Shown one piece after another: positions 1 to 8,329 of a stretch of 20,408 nucleotides of DNA. The position numbers and the translations under genes were made by a program. Source of the stretch: Enterocloster bolteae (GTDB taxonomy: Bacteria; Bacillota_A; Clostridia; Lachnospirales; Lachnospiraceae); contig JAETTS010000007.1 in the NCBI GenBank assembly GCA_021769025.1, positions 1-20,408 on the forward strand, given 5' to 3'. Under the pieces are notes generated by a model. The model had not been told where the DNA came from. It did no database searches and saw nothing but the letters and a program-made list of their open reading frames with translations. How positions within the stretch are numbered: the first letter of the stretch is position 1; the number at the start of each line of letters is the position of its first letter.

Positions 1-452
1 GATTTTGCCATCCCGCTGTCTGGAAACTCCATTAACGTTTTCTCATAATATTCCTTGGCCTGTTTTCCATCTCCACTCTGGGCATAACCGTATGCGATAT
101 TAAGAAGTGCCATCTCCGTATAAGATATCCTGCTGGAAGAAAGAAGCACAAGAAACCGATATCGGTCAATCCAAGGATGCCTCTTAAAAAAGTCATAACT
201 TTTTTCAAACTCCTCCACTGCCTGGGCATAATTCCCTGCCCGAAACAGCGCCATCCCTTTTCTGTGGTTGTGAGGCACCAGATATCTCACAGAAATTGAC
301 AGGGCCAGATAAAAAATCAACGCCCCATTTACCGCAGCAGAAAACGGCTTTACAAAGGTCCCAAAAAGGCACATCAAAGCCACCATAAGAATCACCTGGG
401 GAATCATAGATACCCATGCCACCTGGCGCACAACCGGTTTTCCCGAAGCCAT
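1..452 (-). CDS. TPR-repeat membrane protein, C-terminus cut by window edge
   Basis: The reading frame is open from an ATG at 452 to the window edge, giving about 150 residues with no stop. A ribosome binding site (GGGAGG, about 8 nt upstream) supports the start. Residues about 12-34 (VSMIPQVILMVALMCLFG) and 41-60 (NGALIFYLALSISVRYLV) look like two membrane segments. From about residue 64 there are two TPR-like helical pairs: GMALFRAGNYAQAVEEFEKS, then LLNIAYGYAQSGDGKQAKEY. This suggests a membrane-anchored protein whose TPR part binds other proteins; which side of the membrane it faces is not decided. It starts 28 nt after the tdk stop, so it is probably the last seen gene of the tdk transcript. 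The specific function is unknown, and more TPR units may lie outside the window. Confidence 0.8.
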   Translation of the reverse strand, partial: MASGKPVVRQVAWVSMIPQVILMVALMCLFGTFVKPFSAAVNGALIFYLALSISVRYLVPHNHRKGMALFRAGNYAQAVEEFEKSYDFFKRHPWIDRYRFLVLLSSSRISYTEMALLNIAYGYAQSGDGKQAKEYYEKTLMEFPDSGMAK

Positions 453-480
453 CTTATCATCCTCCCATTTCCGTCAACGC

Positions 481-1053
481 TTACAATCCACGGCCTAAAT
501 TCCCTTCCCGGTGATGCTTCCTGCACAGAGCCGTATACTTGTCATTTCCTCCCATGACAATCTGCTCCCCTGCCTGGATCATGGTTCCATCTTCCCCGAT
601 CCGGGCATTGCAGGTAGCTGCCTTGCCGCACCAGCAGACCGTCTTCAGTTCCTCAATCTTATCCGCCCACGCCATAAGCCACATACTTCCCTCAAAAAAC
701 TCTCTCCTAAAATCCGTCCGCAGCCCATAGCAGATCACCGGAACCTCCAGATCATCCACAATATGCACTAAAAATTCCACCTGAGCCTTTGTGGCAAACT
801 GCGCCTCATCTACGATGATGCAATCGTATTTACTAATCTCCTGATCCTTCATCACCACCAGATCCTCCAGAAGGATCCCTTCTTTTTCCAGCCCCATCCT
901 GGAGCGGATCATAAAATCTCCATCTCTGGAATCCAGCTTAGGCTTCACTAAAAGCGCCTTTTTTCCTCTCTCATAATAATTATACTCTACCATCAGTGCA
1001 TTGGCCGTCTTAGAACTTCCCATTGCACCATAACGGAAATACAATTTTGCCAC
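481..1053 (-). CDS. tdk: thymidine kinase
   Basis: A 190-residue type II thymidine kinase, which phosphorylates thymidine to dTMP with ATP in the cytosol (pyrimidine salvage). The P-loop GAMGSSKT is at residues 9-16, and a Walker-B-like strand ends in DEAQF at 82-86, where Glu83 is the expected catalytic base. The zinc-binding lasso region has Cys140/Cys142 and Cys177/His180; the first pair is spaced C-x-C rather than the common C-x2-C. The start is GTG, supported by a strong GGAGGGAG about 7 nt upstream, and the N-terminus MAKLYFRYG fits the family. It lies 98 nt downstream of the DUF5721-like gene and probably shares its promoter. The length is normal for bacterial TK1-type enzymes. Confidence 0.97.
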   Translation of the reverse strand: MAKLYFRYGAMGSSKTANALMVEYNYYERGKKALLVKPKLDSRDGDFMIRSRMGLEKEGILLEDLVVMKDQEISKYDCIIVDEAQFATKAQVEFLVHIVDDLEVPVICYGLRTDFRREFFEGSMWLMAWADKIEELKTVCWCGKAATCNARIGEDGTMIQAGEQIVMGGNDKYTALCRKHHREGNLGRGL

Positions 1054-1151
1054 GATATTCTCCCTCCTGCCAGTGCTGCAACTGCAGAAAAAACAACCAT
1101 TCTGTCTATGGTGCCTGCATCATTTTGCAGACCTGCGGCCTTGCAGATATG

Positions 1152-1649
1152 CTATGCTGTCACAAACGGAATCTGATTCTCCTTAAAAAATGCCTGTGCC
1201 TTCTTATCCCACGCTTCCTCCACCGACTTATCCAGGCTGAAAAAATCCAGAGAAGTACCAGTGACACAGACAATCTGTCCCTCCTCATAGCGAATATGAA
1301 GATAAAGCCCCTTGATCCGCTCCGGAGCCACCGAAAGCCCGGCCTCTTCCACAAATGCCTTCACCGCCTGCCCTGCCATCTGAAGCACGATCTGGAAACT
1401 GCCAGGCAGCCGCTTCCCCTTAATCAGGGAAAAACAGAACGGCCGAACCGCAGACCAGAATGAATACTCCTCCATCTGACCCGCCTCCTGCTCCTCCTGC
1501 GTATAATATCCCTTCCTCACCCTGCCGTCAATGGTAAAGGCATTAAATGTCACAACCGAAGCCTCCTTTACCAGAAACCGGTCAAACAAATCCCCTATAA
1601 ACAAGCCGGAGGTAAACTGCTTCCTGTCCTCAATTTTAACTGCAATCAT
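1152..1649 (-). CDS. DUF5721-like protein of unknown function
   Basis: A 165-residue soluble protein with no signal peptide and no membrane segment. It resembles a small uncharacterised family that I recall from Lachnospiraceae as DUF5721; that assignment is from memory of the sequence style, not a search. It starts MIAVKIEDRKQFTSGLFIGD and has mixed strand/helix character, with the core segment FWSAVRPFCFSLIKGKRLPGSF near the middle and a C-terminal half rich in charged residues. I see no catalytic motif. The ATG has GGAGAGGG about 5 nt upstream. A near-consensus sigma-A promoter 52 nt upstream makes it the first gene of a unit with tdk and the TPR protein. No function is inferred beyond possible co-expression with thymidine salvage. 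Confidence 0.8.
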   Translation of the reverse strand: MIAVKIEDRKQFTSGLFIGDLFDRFLVKEASVVTFNAFTIDGRVRKGYYTQEEQEAGQMEEYSFWSAVRPFCFSLIKGKRLPGSFQIVLQMAGQAVKAFVEEAGLSVAPERIKGLYLHIRYEEGQIVCVTGTSLDFFSLDKSVEEAWDKKAQAFFKENQIPFVTA

Positions 1650-1700
1650 CTGGCCCTCTCCATCTCTTCCTTAATTCGCCGCCCAAAAACTCTCCTAACC

Positions 1701-1729
1701 ACTATACACAAATCCCCATTCCGTGTCAA
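1701..1729 (-). promoter_or_regulatory. sigma-A promoter for DUF5721-tdk unit
   Basis: A perfect -35 TTGACA (1729-1724) is followed by 17 nt and a -10 TATAGT (1706-1701), one mismatch from consensus. It points to the DUF5721-like gene 52 nt away. The -35 starts only 5 nt after the stop codon of the phosphoglucomutase gene, so there is no room for a terminator between them; the promoter probably adds to read-through transcription. Confidence 0.8.
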
Positions 1730-1734
1730 CCTCT

Positions 1735-3465
1735 CTATCCTGCCAGATGAGTAAGCGCCTCTGTCAAGCTTTCCAGTTTCCTGTCTGCGTCCTCCTCACC
1801 ATTTCCCTTTACGCCAATATAAAACTTAATCTTCGGCTCAGTTCCCGACGGACGGACGCAGCACCACCCGCCGTCTTCCAATTCAAAATACAGAACATTG
1901 GACCGAGGCAGGCCGGTATTTCTTCTGGCGCAGGCCTTCTCCCTGTAATCCAGAACCACATCTTCCCTGTAATCTCTGAACTCCTCAACCTTCAGACCAC
2001 CGATCTGTTCTGGCACTTCCCTCCTGATAGATTCCATGACAGCCTCAATCTCCTTTGCCCCTTCCAGTCCTTTCTTCGTCACTGTACAAAGCCCTTCTCT
2101 ATAATATCCATAGGATTCAGACAACTTCTTCATCTGGTCACACAGGGTCAGTCCCTGATGCTTATAATAAACTGCCGCCTCACAGAGAGCCATCACCGCC
2201 ACAACTGCATCCTTATCCCTGGCATGGGTTCCCACCAGGCATCCATAGCTTTCCTCATATCCAAACACATAGGTATGATTCCGGTTCTCTTCAAATAATT
2301 TAATCTGCTCTCCAATGTATTTAAACCCGGTCAGAGTTTCAATCAACTCCACATCATATGCCCCGGCAATCTCCCTTGCCATTTTTCCCGACACAATGGT
2401 AGTCACCACGGCCCCGTCCTTCGGAAGAATACCCAACGCCTTCTTCTGAGATAAAAGATACTCCAGAAGAATCATCCCTGACATATTTCCGCTGAAACTT
2501 TTATACTCTCCGCTGACAGAATCCTTGGCATAAATCCCCAGACGGTCCGCATCCGGATCCGTAGCCAGCACCAGATCCGCATCCACCTGGCAGGCCAGCT
2601 TTAACGCCAGCCCAAAGGCTTTCTCGTCCTCCGGATTGGGATAGGGAACCGTAGGAAACGCTCCGTCCGGCATCTCCTGTTCTTTCACTACATACACATT
2701 GGTAAATCCCAACTCCTTCAAAATCCTTCTCACCGGGAGATTCCCTGTCCCATGAAGAGGCGTATACACAATCTTCAAATTCTTGGCCTCCGCCTTCAAA
2801 ATCTCCGGATGAATCACCAATTTTTTAAGTTCCTCCATGTAGGCATCATCCACCTCAGAGCCTATGACCGTATAAAGCCCCTGAGCCTCGGCCTCTTCCT
2901 CTTCCATGATCTTTACCTGCTTAAAATCTGTAACCTTTCGAACCTTCTCGATAATCTCCTTATCCCTGGGAGCTGTAATCTGCGCCCCATCCTCCCAGTA
3001 CACCTTATATCCATTGTACTCCGCCGGATTATGACTTGCCGTCACCACAACCCCCGCCGTACATCCCAGATATCTCACAGCAAATGACAACATAGGAGTA
3101 GGCCGAAGAGAGGGAAATATATAGGCACGGATTCCATTAGCCGCCAGGCAAAGAGCCGTCTCCCTTGCAAACTCCTCCGATTTCCTGCGGGAATCATAAG
3201 CAATGGCAACCCCTTTATCCTGCTTATTCTGCTCCTTAATATAATCGGCCAGCCCTTGGGTTGCCTTACGGACAACATAACGGTTCATCCGGTTGGTACC
3301 TGCCCCGATGATTCCCCGTAAGCCTCCTGTGCCAAATTCCAGTTCCTTTCCAAACCGTTCCCCAATCTCCTCCCCATCCCCTTCTATCTCCTGTAGCTCT
3401 CTTCTGGTATCCTTATCAAAATAAGGATCTGTCATCCACCTCTCATAGCATTCTCTTGCTTCCAT
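1735..3465 (-). CDS. pgcA: alpha-phosphoglucomutase / phospho-sugar mutase
   Basis: A 576-residue alpha-D-phosphohexomutase that interconverts glucose-1-P and glucose-6-P through a phosphoserine. The active-site loop TASHNP is at residues 142-147 (phosphoserine Ser144), the Mg-binding loop DPDADR at 303-308, the sugar-binding loop GYEESYG at 402-408 and the phosphate-binding loop RPSGTEPK at 538-545. All four are intact, and length and order match the long PgcA-type enzymes of Firmicutes rather than the roughly 450-residue GlmM. The ATG is preceded by GAGAGGG. It lies 177 nt downstream of the alpha-galactosidase gene and could share its transcript. The product would connect galactoside/glucose use with glycogen precursor supply (glgA is in this window). 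A phosphomannomutase side activity cannot be excluded. Confidence 0.95.
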   Translation of the reverse strand: MEARECYERWMTDPYFDKDTRRELQEIEGDGEEIGERFGKELEFGTGGLRGIIGAGTNRMNRYVVRKATQGLADYIKEQNKQDKGVAIAYDSRRKSEEFARETALCLAANGIRAYIFPSLRPTPMLSFAVRYLGCTAGVVVTASHNPAEYNGYKVYWEDGAQITAPRDKEIIEKVRKVTDFKQVKIMEEEEAEAQGLYTVIGSEVDDAYMEELKKLVIHPEILKAEAKNLKIVYTPLHGTGNLPVRRILKELGFTNVYVVKEQEMPDGAFPTVPYPNPEDEKAFGLALKLACQVDADLVLATDPDADRLGIYAKDSVSGEYKSFSGNMSGMILLEYLLSQKKALGILPKDGAVVTTIVSGKMAREIAGAYDVELIETLTGFKYIGEQIKLFEENRNHTYVFGYEESYGCLVGTHARDKDAVVAVMALCEAAVYYKHQGLTLCDQMKKLSESYGYYREGLCTVTKKGLEGAKEIEAVMESIRREVPEQIGGLKVEEFRDYREDVVLDYREKACARRNTGLPRSNVLYFELEDGGWCCVRPSGTEPKIKFYIGVKGNGEEDADRKLESLTEALTHLAG

Positions 3466-3468
3466 CTC

Positions 3469-3588
3469 TTATCCCTCTCTTTGTCTTTCACAGATTCCTC
3501 TCCCAGTGTTCCCCATGCAGATTTCACTGCGCGTCAATTCCCATCCATTTACCGCTCTTCCAAACCAAGATAGCCAAGCTTTCCCCAA
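3469..3588 (-). CDS. possible 39-codon small ORF between alpha-galactosidase and pgcA
   Basis: A TTG-initiated frame of 39 codons lies in the 177-nt gap. The case for it is a strong Shine-Dalgarno (GAAGGAGG, 4 nt before TTG, slightly close) and a stop codon 3 nt before the pgcA start that overlaps the pgcA ribosome binding site, as in a leader peptide or translational coupler. The peptide (MGKAWLSWFGRAVNGWELTR...) is Trp- and Arg-rich with no family I recognise. The case against it is the rare start codon, short length and lack of any homology evidence. It may be a decayed fragment. Confidence 0.25.
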   Translation of the reverse strand: MGKAWLSWFGRAVNGWELTRSEICMGNTGRGICERQREG

Positions 3589-3642
3589 AATTCCTCCTTC
3601 AAAATTGTCTGCCCGCCTTCCAAGCCGGCATATCTTATGTTC

Positions 3643-5850
3643 TTACATATCCTTCATCTGTAGCTCATACACAAAGCTCTTGAAATCCCCTGCCACAGGC
3701 TTCATCCGCAATCCTGCATTCATAAGCGCCGCCCCGGAAAGGGTCACCGTCCCTTCCTGTCCGGACACATCTTCCACCTTATACACTCCATTTACATCCA
3801 GCCCTTTCAACCTCAGGCTATGGCTCTTCCAGTTAGGGGCAGCCAACACCTGGACAAAGAAGAGAAGTCCCTTCTTCTGATCCTGGCTGACCACCATCCA
3901 GCTGTCATACTTCCCATTTTCCCTATAAGAAGCAAGACGGTAATACTCCCCCTCTGCAATCAGCCGGTGGAACCGGTGATACATCTTCACCTGTTCCTTC
4001 ACCATCTCCTTCTCATCCCTGGAAAGCTTGGTGATATCCAGCTCATAACCAAAGGTTCCAGCCAAAGCCACATGTCCCCGGGTCTCAAAGGGAACCGTCC
4101 GTCCCAGGACATGATTCGGACAGACACTCACATGGGCACCGATACAGGACAATGGATAGATCAGGGCCGTCCCCTCCTGGATCGCCAGACGCTCTATGGC
4201 ATCTGTGTCATCTGAACACCAGATCTGCGGGCTGTAATACAGCATTCCCGGGTCAAACCGTCCGCCTCCGCTGGAACAATTCTCCAGAAGCAGATCCGGA
4301 AATTCCTCTGTCAGCCGTCTCTGCATCTCATACACCCCCAGCATATACCGGTGAGACAACTCCCCCATCCGGTCCGGCGGCAGATGAACACTTCCCAATG
4401 TGCTTAGGGCCCGGTTCATATCCCATTTCACATACGCAATGGGGGCACTTCTCAAGATCTCCGCCACCATCCCATAGACTGCGTCCACCACCTCTGTCCT
4501 GGACAGATCAAGTACACACTGAGCCCTGCTTAACGTAATATCCCTGCCTGGAATCTGGATCGCCCAGTCTTTATGAGCCCTGAACAGTTCCGAATCCGGA
4601 GAGACCATCTCCGGCTCAAACCAGATACCGAACTTCATTCCCATACCGTTCACCTGATCCACCAGGTTTCTCAGGCCGCCCTTTAGCTTCTCCTCATATA
4701 CCTTCCAGTCTCCCAGAGAATTCTCATCCGAATCCCTGCATCCAAACCAGCCATCATCCATGACCAGCATCTCAATCCCCAGTTCAGAAGCCTCCTTGGC
4801 GATGTCCAAAAGCTTCTTCTCATCAAAATCAAAATAGGTGGCTTCCCAGTTATTGATAAGCACCGGCCTTTCCCTGTGAAGATAGGGGCTGCGGATCAAA
4901 TGATTCCTGTACAGCTTATGGAAACACCGGGTCATCTTCCCAAGTCCCTGATCCGAGTAGACCATCACCACCTCCGGAGCCGTAAAACATCCCCCTGGCT
5001 CTAATTTCCAGCAAAAGTCCTCCGGATGGATCCCCATAACCATACGCACCGAATCAAAGGGATCCTTTTCCGCCTGGGCCACAAAATTCCCGGAATACAC
5101 AAAATTCATTGCATATACCTCCCCGGCATCCTCCGTAGTCTCCGGTGTCACCAAAGCCATAAACGGATGCTCCTGATGACTGGATTCCCCCCGGAACGAA
5201 GCGATCCGCTGTCTGCCGTACCCCAGCGGGATCCTCTGAATATGCCGTTCCCTGCCCCACACTCCCATAAGGGTAAGCACCTCAAACTTCTGATCCTCCA
5301 TATCCAGGCACCCGCTGTAGACCTTCTCCAGATAGACCGGCGCATTCCCATGATTCCTTACAACCACCGACCTGACAATCCCGTCCACATCCTCAAATAC
5401 CGAATACTGAAGGCAGGCTTCCACCCCTGTCACTTCATCCCGGCAATACAGCTTTAATGTGGTACATTCCTCCTTCTCCCCCCAGGTAGCAGGCAACCCC
5501 TCAAGTTTTGGCTTCCCCTCCACGATCTCATAACGGCAATACTCCAGTTCACTGGCCCTGTACCCCTCCTCTGTTCTCATACAGAATGCTGCTTCCCTAA
5601 AGTCTCCCATTCCATGCTCCGGAAACTCCATCCAGAAAGTGTCCAGAAATGCTGCTTTCTCCCTCTTATTTCTGCTGGGAACAAGAGGTTCTTCATCCTC
5701 CCTCAAAAGACAGCGTACATCTTCCGCCGGAATCCTTTTCCCATAATACCCATGGGCCACATATCTTCCATCCACAATGGCAATCCCATAAGTCGTTTCA
5801 CCAGTATTCAACACAAACACATTCTTATCCTTGTTATAAATAATTGACAT
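3643..5850 (-). CDS. alpha-galactosidase, GH36 family
   Basis: A 735-residue enzyme that hydrolyses terminal alpha-galactose from melibiose, raffinose or stachyose. The N-terminal beta-sandwich covers roughly residues 1-330, then a TIM barrel and a small C-terminal beta domain. The nucleophile is Asp477 in KWDMNR, the acid/base Asp547 in WCSDDTDAIERL (spacing as in Geobacillus AgaA), and the substrate loop CSSGGGRFDPG lies between them. Length is normal for the family. Two ATGs lie 6 nt apart; the ribosome binding site AGAGGGG is 7 nt from the second (5850) but only 1 nt from the first (5856), so I chose the second. There is no signal peptide, so it is cytoplasmic and needs an importer, none of which is seen here. 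A candidate promoter lies upstream; pgcA follows on the same strand. Confidence 0.95.
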   Translation of the reverse strand: MSIIYNKDKNVFVLNTGETTYGIAIVDGRYVAHGYYGKRIPAEDVRCLLREDEEPLVPSRNKREKAAFLDTFWMEFPEHGMGDFREAAFCMRTEEGYRASELEYCRYEIVEGKPKLEGLPATWGEKEECTTLKLYCRDEVTGVEACLQYSVFEDVDGIVRSVVVRNHGNAPVYLEKVYSGCLDMEDQKFEVLTLMGVWGRERHIQRIPLGYGRQRIASFRGESSHQEHPFMALVTPETTEDAGEVYAMNFVYSGNFVAQAEKDPFDSVRMVMGIHPEDFCWKLEPGGCFTAPEVVMVYSDQGLGKMTRCFHKLYRNHLIRSPYLHRERPVLINNWEATYFDFDEKKLLDIAKEASELGIEMLVMDDGWFGCRDSDENSLGDWKVYEEKLKGGLRNLVDQVNGMGMKFGIWFEPEMVSPDSELFRAHKDWAIQIPGRDITLSRAQCVLDLSRTEVVDAVYGMVAEILRSAPIAYVKWDMNRALSTLGSVHLPPDRMGELSHRYMLGVYEMQRRLTEEFPDLLLENCSSGGGRFDPGMLYYSPQIWCSDDTDAIERLAIQEGTALIYPLSCIGAHVSVCPNHVLGRTVPFETRGHVALAGTFGYELDITKLSRDEKEMVKEQVKMYHRFHRLIAEGEYYRLASYRENGKYDSWMVVSQDQKKGLLFFVQVLAAPNWKSHSLRLKGLDVNGVYKVEDVSGQEGTVTLSGAALMNAGLRMKPVAGDFKSFVYELQMKDM

Positions 5851-5893
5851 TTTCATTCCCCTCTTCCGATTTTTTCATTATTGTTTGCCTTCG

Positions 5894-5922
5894 ATTCTTA
5901 CCATTCACTGGCGATTTCTCAA
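5894..5922 (-). promoter_or_regulatory. candidate sigma-A promoter for alpha-galactosidase
   Basis: -35 TTGAGA (5922-5917; one mismatch), spacer 17, -10 AAGAAT (5899-5894; two mismatches). It lies about 44 nt upstream of the preferred start codon. Position and spacing are good but the -10 is weak, as expected for a regulated sugar gene. I see no clear operator; an AT-rich palindrome TTAATTAA lies just upstream. Confidence 0.45.
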
Positions 5923-5987
5923 ACACCAAACTCTTAATTAACTGATATTAGGGCAACCTTCTATCCCCTGTTTCTTTTATTTTTCCC

Positions 5988-6016
5988 TTCCATTCTCTCC
6001 TGCCATCCGTTATACT
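5988..6016 (+). promoter_or_regulatory. candidate promoter for M18 aminopeptidase
   Basis: A good -10, TATACT (6011-6016), lies 60 nt before the aminopeptidase start. The only -35 at 17-nt spacing is the weak TTCCAT (5988-5993). The -10 call is fair, the -35 poor. Together with the opposing alpha-galactosidase promoter this makes 5857-6075 a divergent promoter region. Confidence 0.35.
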
Positions 6017-6075
6017 ATATAAGAAAACCGTTTCATTCAAATAAATCTCTATACAAATAAAAGGAGCTTATTCAC

Positions 6076-7371
6076 ATGACCACAGAACACGTATTGAATA
6101 CCCTGTCCCAAACCCTGGAGGCCAGTGTCTCCCCCTACCACTGTATCAAAGAGGCAACCAGGCAACTAACCGAAGCCTCCTTCCACTCCCTGTCCCTCAC
6201 TGCCCCTTGGCACCTATCCCCGGGACAAGGCTACTATGTCCCTATTTTCGATTCCTCCCTGATGGCCTTCACCATCGGCCAGAATCTGGGAGACACCCCT
6301 TCCCTGCGCATGGAAGCCGCTCACACCGACTGGCCCTGCCTGAAACTAAAGCCCTCTCCTGAGATATGTGACGGCCGCTACGGCAAGCTGAACATCGAAA
6401 TATACGGCGGCCCCATCCTGAACACCTGGCTGGACCGTCCCCTCTCCATGGCGGGAAAAGTGTGCCTTGCCGGAAGCCAGCCCTTTTCCCCGGATATTCG
6501 TTTCATCGACATGAGAAAGCCTCTCCTGGTGATCCCCAACCTGGCCATACACATGAACCGGGAGGTCAATGACGGAGTTAAGCTAAATCCCCAGGTTGAC
6601 ATGCTTCCCCTTCTTACAATCCTTACAGAATCCTTAGACAAGGATCACTTTTTCTTAAACCTTCTGGCAGAAGAAGCAGGCTGCAAGCCGGAAGATATTC
6701 TCGATTACGAGATTTATGTATACAATCTGGACTCCTCCACCGTAACTGGGCTGAGCCATGAGTTCTTCAGTGCCCCAAGGCTGGACAACCTTACTTCCGT
6801 CCAGGCCTGCCTCTCTGCTGTCACTTCTGGCTTCCGGGACGGCGGAATCAATGTCATCGCCCTCTATGACAACGAAGAGATCGGCAGCCGCACCAAGCAA
6901 GGAGCTCTCTCTGCCGTCACAGAGAGAATCCTGGAGAAGCTGTTCACCTCACTAGGTTACAACCGCGAAGCCTTCCTCAATGCAGTCATGGACGGTTTCC
7001 TTTTGTCCATAGATGTGGCTCACGCCATCCACCCCAACCACAAGGAGAAATGTGATATCAAGAATCAGATCTTCCCAGGTGACGGCGTAGCAATCAAAAT
7101 GGCTGCCAGCCAGTCCTATTCCACCGACGCTTCCTGTGTCAGTGTCATAGAGAGCCTGTGCCGCAGCCGTCAGATTCCATACAAAAAATTTTCCAACCGT
7201 TCTGATTTACGAGGCGGATCCACGTTAGGCGCTCTGTCCTCCACCCTGTTAGCCATGAAAACCGTAGACATCGGCGTACCCATGCTGGCCATGCATTCTG
7301 CCAGAGAGCTGATGGGCGCATCGGACCAGCAGGCCTTAGTATCCCTGGCTTCCGAATTCTTCCTGGTATAG
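6076..7371 (+). CDS. M18 family metalloaminopeptidase
   Basis: A 431-residue cytosolic zinc aminopeptidase of the M18 (aspartyl aminopeptidase/aminopeptidase I) family, which removes N-terminal residues from peptides. Expected di-metal ligands and catalytic residues are visible: His83 in AAHTDWPCLKLKP, Asp237 in SAPRLDN, Glu267/Glu268 in DNEEIGSR, Asp313 in DVAHAIHP and His407 in AMHSARELMG. Length is normal. The ATG has AAAGGAG about 9 nt upstream. It is the only intact plus-strand gene in the window. Its last 36 nt overlap, tail to tail, with the end of the foldase lipoprotein gene on the other strand. Substrate preference (Asp/Glu or broader) cannot be told from the sequence. Confidence 0.95.
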   Translation: MTTEHVLNTLSQTLEASVSPYHCIKEATRQLTEASFHSLSLTAPWHLSPGQGYYVPIFDSSLMAFTIGQNLGDTPSLRMEAAHTDWPCLKLKPSPEICDGRYGKLNIEIYGGPILNTWLDRPLSMAGKVCLAGSQPFSPDIRFIDMRKPLLVIPNLAIHMNREVNDGVKLNPQVDMLPLLTILTESLDKDHFFLNLLAEEAGCKPEDILDYEIYVYNLDSSTVTGLSHEFFSAPRLDNLTSVQACLSAVTSGFRDGGINVIALYDNEEIGSRTKQGALSAVTERILEKLFTSLGYNREAFLNAVMDGFLLSIDVAHAIHPNHKEKCDIKNQIFPGDGVAIKMAASQSYSTDASCVSVIESLCRSRQIPYKKFSNRSDLRGGSTLGALSSTLLAMKTVDIGVPMLAMHSARELMGASDQQALVSLASEFFLV

Positions 7372-8316
7372 CGCAAAGAAATTATCTGTCGTGGTTTTGT
7401 CTTCCGGAGAGAAATGGATATCCACCCACAGTTCCTCCGAAAAGGAAACCTGATGCTCCTCCAGAAACTGATCGTAAATCTGCCGAAAGACCCATGCCCT
7501 CCGTTCTTCCTGGATTTGGGTCTTTCTCTTTTTGGTGGCATCTACATCATAGTCACTGACACACTGGAGAACATAGTAAGCGCCTTCCACTTCCACAACC
7601 TGGCTTACCTCTCCGGATTCCAGGGAAAATGCTTCCTCCTCTAAAGCCTGTGCCTCCTGCCCTCTTCCCAGCTGTCTCTCCTCCATCTTGACATCCGCCA
7701 CCTCTGCAGCTACAGCCCCGATGTCCTTTTCACCTTTTACAGTCTTTTCACGGACAAGCTCCGCCTGCTCCCGGTCATGAAACACAACCTGGCGGACCGT
7801 AATCACCTTGGCTTCGCTGTCACTGATCTCCAGGTTCACATTCTGAGTCAATTCCCCTACCACTTTGTTGGCCTTGTAGTACTGTTGATACATGAATGCC
7901 ACATCATCCATCGTAACGCCCATGTATTGGATATCCGCTTCACTAAGTCCCTGATAATAGGCTTCCGCCGTCCTTCGGATCCGATCTTTCTCCCCGTTGG
8001 TTAAGCCGATCTCCTTGCTGTCCGCCAACAGGTTCATGGTCTTTAGATCTCTAAGAAACTTACGAATCTGCTCCAACAGATAATCTTCAAACGTCCGATT
8101 GTCTTCCAGAGCCACCTGCCAGATAGCATTGGTATACATTTTCTCATACCGGTTTCTCTCCGTGGCCACCACAAGCATAACCTGGGGCTTCGTATAATTG
8201 ATATCTTCCGGAATGCTGGATGCAATGGGAATTTCCCGCTTGCAGCCTGTCAGCACCAAAAGCGACAGTGCGGCAGCCGCAAACACACATTTGCACCATT
8301 TTTTCCTGTTACCCAT
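7336..8316 (-). CDS. parvulin-like (PrsA/SurA type) peptidyl-prolyl isomerase lipoprotein
   Basis: A 326-residue exported lipoprotein. It has a basic N-terminus, a hydrophobic stretch (about 10-22) and a lipobox LTGC with Cys25 as the lipidated residue. The middle (about 75-165) is a helical SurA/PrsA-like chaperone part. Residues about 165-262 (VITVRQVVFHDREQAE... then EEEAFSLESGEVSQVVEVEGAYYVLQCV) resemble a parvulin domain, including the typical FSL..GEVS..VE...YYVLQ ending. It probably helps fold secreted proteins outside the membrane. Isomerase activity is uncertain because the parvulin core is divergent. It is the last gene of the maf-HAD-foldase unit: its GAGGAG ribosome binding site directly abuts the HAD stop codon, which suggests coupled translation. 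Its C-terminus overlaps the M18 gene. Confidence 0.85.
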   Translation of the reverse strand: MGNRKKWCKCVFAAAALSLLVLTGCKREIPIASSIPEDINYTKPQVMLVVATERNRYEKMYTNAIWQVALEDNRTFEDYLLEQIRKFLRDLKTMNLLADSKEIGLTNGEKDRIRRTAEAYYQGLSEADIQYMGVTMDDVAFMYQQYYKANKVVGELTQNVNLEISDSEAKVITVRQVVFHDREQAELVREKTVKGEKDIGAVAAEVADVKMEERQLGRGQEAQALEEEAFSLESGEVSQVVEVEGAYYVLQCVSDYDVDATKKRKTQIQEERRAWVFRQIYDQFLEEHQVSFSEELWVDIHFSPEDKTTTDNFFALYQEEFGSQGY

Positions 8317-8329
8317 CTGAAAACTCCTC

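Noticed and set aside
6022..6035. CcpA cre-like or LacI-type operator (GAAAACCGTTTC) near the divergent promoters
   Set aside because: Two mismatches to the cre consensus, and the central CG is out of register. Not enough to call.
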